Origin: Turnera subulata
Lineage: Eukaryota; Streptophyta; Magnoliopsida; Malpighiales; Passifloraceae
NCBI GenBank assembly: GCA_028386065.3
Contig: JAKUCV010004855.1
Span: 1-64,000, forward strand
DNA: 64,000 nucleotides
Reading direction: 5' to 3'
In this document: in pieces, positions 58,086 through 64,000 of the stretch
Layout: every line of letters starts with the position of its first letter
How positions within the stretch are numbered: position 1 is the first letter of the stretch
Position numbers and translations under genes: made by a program
The notes under the pieces: generated by a model
Database searches by the model: none
The model's input: only the letters and a program-made list of their open reading frames with translations
Told to the model about the DNA's origin: nothing

Positions 58086-60340
58086 ATGGAGGGTTTAAGA
58101 AATTATGTGCAATCATTTATTAATGTATGCCTTTCGTTTGTCATGTACGTGTCCTGCATTCATGTATTATGTTGTGAAGCTTCTACCATAAGAGGGTAAG
58201 GGGATCCTGGTCCGATACTTACCGTCCTACGGAGTTATCTGCCAGAGCGAACCTATTTCTTTCCATTTAGCAATGATAAGGGTTAATAGGCCCGCGATCT
58301 CATGCGACGTCCTACGTCCCATGTGAGTAGGCCAAGATATCCCTTAGCAACGATTCTTTAGTCCCTAACCAGTTGTATACCCAGAGCATCTCATGCATAA
58401 TAAATTAATACGTGGTACGTGCATTCTTGTGTTTCGTATTTTTTCTTATATGTCGTGTGTTGTACGTCGTGTTCTTATCATATTGGATCCAAATTTCATA
58501 CATGCATTAGTAATAAGAGAGGAAACGAGTGAAAAAAAAATCTTCATGGCCTCGAGGAAGAGAAGTAGACAACATAGAGCATTCAACTTGCAAGTAAGTT
58601 TTCCATCGATTTAAAACATTGGGATATTTTCAGGTAGATGCTCTTTTACTCCATGAGTTCGGATGTAGGATTGCATTGTGCATAAATGCATGATTTCGAA
58701 AACTAAGACGCATTAAGTCGAAAATCAACCTCCATCATGCACCCCTTTTGAAACTATGCCCTTTTTTATAATGGCTACCCTTTTGAACCATACCGGTGAG
58801 GTCTTGAAACGTCATTCTTATGTCACCTTTAGGAAAGGAATCATGAGCAGCACACGCTTTGGAGATCAAAGCGAGAAATCTGGCGGTATGGAAATGACTC
58901 CCGAAAATGCCCTGCCGATTGAGGATGAAGAATTCGAATGGAAGGACCGAGACGAGCAATAAGAGAGGGAGGTGCAACTCATGGTTAGGAATGCAGTGGG
59001 TGAAATGGAATAGACAATCCTTCAAATGGTGGCCCTTGGACAACCTCTTGCCCAAAATGTTGTGAAGCAATTCCGAGAAGCTATGTAATTGTATGGCTTG
59101 GTCGAAGAGGCTTCTCGACGGCACGAATGTTCAATGACTATATGAAGCAAGTCGAAGGAAGTGAGAACTGGAGCCATTGGGATAAGTCAAGCCGAGATGA
59201 GAATGTTAATGACGGCAAAGATGAAGAGAGATCGGAAGACAGCGACAGGAGGGGACCACCCAAGAATATTTTTGTTGAAATTCATGAGGATCGTCCGGAC
59301 GAGGTCATTGCAACAAAATTTGTGTACTCCGACGGGACTAAATGGGTGGTGGGGACGGATACCTAAATGTGCCACAAATGGGAATGAAGAATGTTAACCA
59401 TAGATCAAGTCTATCACCCTCTAAGGGATTATCCTTTACTTTTCCTTCATAGTGCGAATAAAATTTTTTCATTTTCCTAATGTGATATGTCATTTAAGTT
59501 TTACCAAAAATTGGTTGAATTGGCCTGGGAACCACAAAATGAACTACGTGGACCTGATTCGGTACAATAAATCAACACCCTGAATATTTTTTCCGAGAAA
59601 GCCTAGCTTGTTGAATTATAACTCCTTTAAGAAAAGAAATAATGGAGAAGAAAAAAAAAAGAAATCAATAGGAGGGAAATTCACAATCAATGTGCCACGA
59701 TTGTCAGCATTCTTGAAAAATATCTTTCAAAATGTTACTGGTACGTAGGTAACTCGGAAACGAGCCCGGTCTAGTCAACATTGGTTCACAAGCTAACTTA
59801 ACTAGGTATGGTATGGCTTAAAATTGTTCTAGTCAGGAATTTGTTAAAATGTCCCCTAAAGTCCTCTGAAGAAGCGTCGCCTGGTTACCCGTCTCGAGAT
59901 AGTTGCCTGATGTAAGAAAGTTGAATCCATGATGCTCAGTTGCTATCCAATGGGAAAAAAAGAAAGATAAGAGAGGGGGAATTTGTCCACTAGGTTGAAA
60001 ACCTGAAAGGGTGGCCTAGGCAAAAGTTAGGACATGCCTGCTAAGTTGAAAACCCGTAAGGGCAACCTAGGCAAAACTTAAGGCTAGTCAGATGTTCCGG
60101 TGATATATTTGCAGTCAAATACCATTTCAAAGGTGATTTCAAGACTCACCACGAGACCCGTACTTCCATTGACAAAACACACCATATCAAGACCCGATTC
60201 CCGGCTCAATAGATTTTGTAAATTGCATACATGGTTGCATCACATAGAAAGCATGGGCATGCATAAGAAAAATATCGAGAAGGTACAAAATATACGCATT
60301 CGAATGTCATGTATCTAGAATTAGGACATGCATACATATC
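58086..60340 (+). other. Internal region of the Tat/Ogre-like element without recognised gag
   Basis: Short plus-strand frames at 58756-58962 and 59127-59366 are hydrophilic and rich in Asp, Glu and Arg. They show no domain I recognise; decayed gag is possible. The sequence TAGGTTGAAAACC..GGCCTAGGCAAAA is present twice (59991-60025 and 60041-60076), a pattern known from Tat/Ogre internal regions. Confidence 0.5.
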
Positions 60341-62856
60341 AGACCCGCCTCTTCTTTTGGCCCCGAGGTTGACGGGCCTGCTGTGGAGTCTCCTAGTCTC
60401 CTGGACAGTAGCCTCAGAATCCAATGGCATCTGGTCTGTAGGCTGAACACCCGGCTGTGGGATAATGGGAGGCACTGCCCACTTCTAAAGACGTGGGTCC
60501 CTTGACACTCGAGCAGGATGCGTACATTGACCCTCTGTCCTACATGATGCGAGCTCTCTTAGATGAGCAGCCTGAGCCGACAGAGTCGCCTTCGCTCGAC
60601 CAAGTGCTCTCTAGAGCCGAGACACCTCTGCAGCCAGAACCAGTCATGATAACCATTAGACCTTGTGGATGAAGTTATATTGATCCGATGTAAAGACAAA
60701 CTTACCTGAGTAACATCTGCGGGAAAAGGCGAGAAGCCATCTGGAAGGTCCTCAGTGATGGGAACGTCCTAGAGCTTGTACTCATCATCATACGCTCGGT
60801 AAGACTCCTCGAATTGTGGAAGAACTGGGCCTGATGCAGAAGATGACGCCCTAACACCTCTCCTCTCCTCGAAATTTACCGAGAAAGATCGACACTAGTA
60901 ACTAATTCTCCAAAGCCAGGCAGTGCATGCATCAAGAACTCGGTTATGAAGGACTAATAATCGCCGTCATCCTCGGTCAACTTCTCGATGTGACAGCAGG
61001 CGCCGTCCATTGAAACATCGTCCCTCTCATTAATATCCCGCATGGAAACCGGCAGAGTAAAAGGAACCCGGGGCTCGCGAAGGACCTGCAAACAAACGCG
61101 CTCCCCAAGGTACCAGTGTACACATCTCGATATCCAACTATACACCGGCGATCATCCATCGCAGGGGCTCGAGCACTGGGCCCCTTGAGTCTATGATGCA
61201 CATCGCCAAATGCAGCAAATCGGATATGAAGGAGTAGAGCCGGGTAAGGCAAATAGTAGGATAAGAGAAGGAAAAAATGAAGGGAAGAAAGATTGATACC
61301 TGGTCTAAGGTAATCTGCTCGAGATGTTAGTGGGCCCACACTCGGTCATGGGCATGAAGCCTACCCTGACGAAGCTCGGAAACCCAACGAAGAACCATCG
61401 ACCACTCTTCAGGGATCCGTAGTCGCTCCAAAACAGACAAGTTGAGGTACTCCATGGCCCATACCTGAAGGAGCGAGTTGTTCAGGATGAGAACAGACGA
61501 ACACATGGAGAAAAGAAGAAAGGAAGTAGGAAATATACCTCCCAAATCCAAGCCGAGCTCGGAAAGTGGTCTGTAATGCACCGGAAGAAGCTGCTCATCT
61601 CATGATAATCGCGTTAGAGCCTGGCTGAGGCCTAATCAATTAGTGGGCCACTCAAGTCAGTTAGAGAGCCCAAAAGGTTGCACTGGACTCGGTCGTTACT
61701 GGAAGTATAGATGGTCCTGTTGAGACTCACGAGAATCAAGCCTCGTGCTCGCTGCTCGCCGTGCGAAGATAAATTCAAGACAAAAACTCACCCTGTAACC
61801 ATGCAAGAGAAACCTCACCAACACGACCCTTGATCCACTTCGGCGCAACACCCCACTGTTCCTCAAAACGATCTACGCCCAGGTCATGATTTACGACGAC
61901 TGACATACCTCGAAACAACAGCCCAGTAATGTGAGAGTAGTCGGAGGGGGGTCAACGTCATCTCCCCACATAGCAAATGTAAGGTTTTTATGGTGTCCCA
62001 CCATCTCTCCCCCAGTGCTGAGATGGCATGCAGATCAACCTTGTCACCCTTAAATGTCCGAAAGAAGTCCAAGAGCCCGACCCTTATGATGATCTCTCGC
62101 ACCTCCGCACTGCCCATCACATGCTCTAAGACGGTGGACCGAGCCTTGGCCCTGCTGTGGTTCCGACTCCTATCCTCGACCTGTGTAAATACACCCAGAA
62201 AAGTTAATACTCACTCCAAACCGGGCCAAACCAAGTCAAACCAACCTCACATTCTTATAGACATGCATCATGGGGATAGGTTTGCACAAAAACACCAAGA
62301 ATTTAGGTATTTAAATAGCATTTTATTTGCAGATAAAATCACAAGAAAACCACAACACCTGTTCCCAAAAAATTCAAAAATGGCCAAAATTGACACAAAC
62401 CCATCAACACCCACCTATTTTACAATGTATTTGTGCAATTCAAACATCCATACAACAATACATTCGTCCAGAATCCCTAATTTTCGCCAAGAACCCTAAA
62501 CCCCCAATTGGGCTTCTCATCAATTCATCAGTTCTTGCAATTAATGTAGCAAATAAGTATAAGGGAAAGCATTGTAGACATCCTATGAGCATTTCTAAAC
62601 AATCAAACATAACAAACATCATGCAAATCCGAATTTGTAGAGAAATTGGGCATAAACTCAAAAATGAATTGAAAATGTGATTCAAGTAGTTTTGATTGGT
62701 GGAAAACACTTACTTGTACTTTGGGGAGCTTGGTAGAGGTATGCCTATCAGGAGAATTGAGCAGAACCCCGGATTAAAATCCGATTTGGATTTTATAGAA
62801 TACCTCCTCATGGTATTTTCCCTTGATTTGTGAGAACTAGATGATGATGAGGCCAT
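60340..62856 (-). pseudogene. Antisense plant mobile domain (PMD) gene in the Tat-like element
   Basis: The minus strand has a split gene-like structure. A candidate first exon (62714-62856) starts MASSSSSSHKSRENT and ends at a GTAAGTG donor. The next exon (about 61793-62180) has VLEHVMGSAEVREII, ALGERWWDTIKTLHL and GEMTLTP, then after a one-base shift in a C run near 61945 SDYSHITGLLFRGM and VGEVSLAWLQ. Later parts are SSNDRVQCNLLGSLTDL (near 61700), VWAMEYLNLS (61440-61470) and HLEQITLDQ. These are hallmarks of the PMD found in MAIN/MAIL1 proteins and in transposons. Exon phases do not all fit, and stops occur near 61330, 61610 and 61625. It is decayed; any role in the element is unknown. 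Confidence 0.72.
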
Positions 62857-63274
62857 AGGGATGATTTAGAATGAAAGAGGAGAGAATTGTGAGTTGATAG
62901 GAAGTGATTTTGAGAGAAAAATGGTTGAGTTTTGAGAGTTTGGGAGAGAAATGAGGGGTTCTTGAGCTTTAAAACCGGTTGGAGGCTCGGCGGGCATGGC
63001 AAGAAGACCGCCACTTCTTGGCGGTCATCTCGACATGACCGCCATCATCTGCCGGACATATAGAGATGACCGCCGAGACCCCGAGCCAAATTTTGTTCTT
63101 CATTTGCGAGCCCCGAGCCCCGGAACTGACTTTTTGAGGAAAAAAACTAGTGCATGCAAAATTTCTAGATCCACAATGATGAAACACTATACTGGGCCTG
63201 CTTGGCCTTGGGTTTTGAACTAAGAGATGGGGGTGGGGCCTGCTAGGCCCGACAATTTGGCAAGTGACCATGAA
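62857..63274 (-). promoter_or_regulatory. Upstream region of the antisense PMD gene
   Basis: The minus strand has a CT-rich leader at 62860-62960. Upstream of it is a repeat of TGGCGGTC/GACCGCCA words (62988-63079) resembling the repeat in the 5' LTR at 56918-57030. No TATA box could be fixed. GGGCCTGCTAGGCCC-like words occur near 63195-63250. Confidence 0.5.
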
Positions 63275-63905
63275 GGGCATGTTACCCCACAATTTCCCAG
63301 GGCATGCTACCCCATTTTTTTAGATGAATTTTTCTGGGCACGGTATCCCATCCCATAAACAAGATTTCCTGGGGCATACTACCCCTTCATAAAATTGAAC
63401 TTCCCGAGGGCTTAGTAGGGCCAATTGTTCTTCGGGGCATGCTACCTCGTGATTTGAGTCGATTTTTCTCGGGGCATGCTACCCTATTTGTCGGATTTTA
63501 TTTTCCCGGGTCATGCTACACTATTTGTCAGATTTAATTTTCCCGGGTCATGCTACCCCATGTTCTGAATCAATTTTCCTGGGCATGCTACCCCATTTGT
63601 GTGGACTGATTTTGGGCATGATACCCCACTATGTGATTTTTTTAATTTTTCGGGACATGCTACCCCATTTTTCGAGTTAGATTTTCCTAGGGCATGCTAC
63701 CCCACGTTTTGAGTCAAGTTTCCTGGGGCATGCTATCCCATGTTTTGAGTCCGGTATAATGGGGCATGCTACCCCATTTGATGTGAAGTGTTGGCAGGGG
63801 CTTGCTACCCCATGCGTTTGTGTTTCCGGGGTATGCTACCCCATGTGTTGTAAGTCGAGTTTCTCGGGGCATGCTACCCCGCTTATGTGATTCATTTTTT
63901 TGGGG
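63275..63905 (+). repeat. GGGGCATGCTACCCC minisatellite before the 3' LTR
   Basis: About 17 copies of a unit near 36-45 bp share the near-palindromic core GGGGCATGCTACCCC followed by an AT-rich spacer (often ATTT..GA..TTTTCC). The array ends right before the 3' LTR at 63911. Tandem repeats in this position are a known property of Tat/Ogre elements and can seed genomic satellites. Confidence 0.9.
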
Positions 63906-63910
63906 TATTG

Positions 63911-64000
63911 TGAACACCGAAATTTGACCCACGAATTTTCTACTAAAATTGGATTTTAAGCATACTTGAGCATCAGATTGATGAGATAATTCAATCCTAG
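63911..64000 (+). repeat. Start of the 3' LTR of the Tat/Ogre-like element
   Basis: TGAACACCGAAATTTGACCC matches the 5' LTR start at 56292 and the similarity continues to the window end (GATGAGATAATTCAATCCTAG against the region near 56365-56383). It is cut by the window edge. Confidence 0.8.

Larger units (their letters stand above)
56292..64000 (+). mobile_element. Tat/Ogre-like non-autonomous Ty3/gypsy element
   Basis: Two LTR starts match: TGAACACTCCAAATTTGACC at 56292 and TGAACACCGAAATTTGACC at 63911. This gives a plus-strand element of at least 7.7 kb that leaves the window on the right. The internal region has duplicated AGGTTGAAAACC..CCTAGGCAAAA words and a tandem array before the 3' LTR, both seen in Tat/Ogre elements. 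It has no recognisable gag, RT or integrase but an antisense PMD gene. It inserted into the LINE fragment. Confidence 0.8.

Noticed and set aside
63275..63905. CRISPR-like array of palindromic repeats and spacers
   Set aside because: Unit length and drift are irregular, the context is a plant LTR element and there are no cas genes; it is a 3' minisatellite of a Tat/Ogre-like element.

Overview
This is a 64 kb stretch of nuclear DNA from a flowering plant. It holds one intact gene surrounded by layered transposable elements. The plant assignment rests on a 17-exon chloroplast ABC1-type kinase gene with plant GT-AG introns and on plant-specific retrotransposon lineages (Angela- and Sirevirus-type Ty1/copia; Athila- and Tat-type Ty3/gypsy). 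A eudicot is likely, but that is an inference.

Layout. 1-813 is the end of a minus-strand LTR that begins TGTAACGCCCCG. It interrupts an Angela-like copia element (copy A, minus strand, 814-6432) that keeps a broken gag-pol, a leader, a PBS and its 5' LTR. 6433-8055 is intergenic and carries a hairpin MITE (6742-6997) and a tRNA-derived SINE (7522-7665), each with target-site duplications. 8056-14322 is the ABC1K7-like gene (minus strand, 704 codons, all splice sites GT-AG), with a 5'-UTR intron up to about 14798. 15817-16794 is a non-autonomous hAT element with an 8-bp duplication. 17338-22236 is a 4.9 kb solo-LTR-like element flanked by TGTCA. 22300-23190 is a broken hAT-type transposase.

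From 24036 to 53727 there is one nested stack. A MULE-type MITE was split by a plus-strand Sirevirus (24086-53417, duplication TTATG). The Sirevirus was then split three times: by an endogenous caulimovirid fragment inside its integrase (27818-30557), by a deletion-derived Athila-like element inside its env-like ORF (35469-42137), and by a structurally complete Angela-like element B (42470-51076, duplication TAAGC) farther along the same ORF.

53728-56291 holds AT-rich duplicated sequence and a 5'-truncated L1-type LINE on the minus strand. 56292-64000 is a Tat/Ogre-like plus-strand element without recognisable gag-pol. It has an antisense plant-mobile-domain (PMD) gene and a tandem array directly before its 3' LTR, which runs off the window.

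The ABC1K7-like gene is the only apparently functional host gene. Every element coding region has stops, frameshifts, deletions or catalytic substitutions. The most striking pattern is that each retrotransposon family carries its own repeated palindromic word: TGGTTTC..GAAACCA in the Sirevirus, ACAGGCTGAGCCTGT in the Athila-like element, ACATCGATGT and CCATGG in the Angela elements, GGGGCATGCTACCCC and TGGCGG..CCGCCA in the Tat-like element. In the Sirevirus and the Athila-like element these words run through LTR, leader and coding sequence alike. All comparisons here were made by eye.
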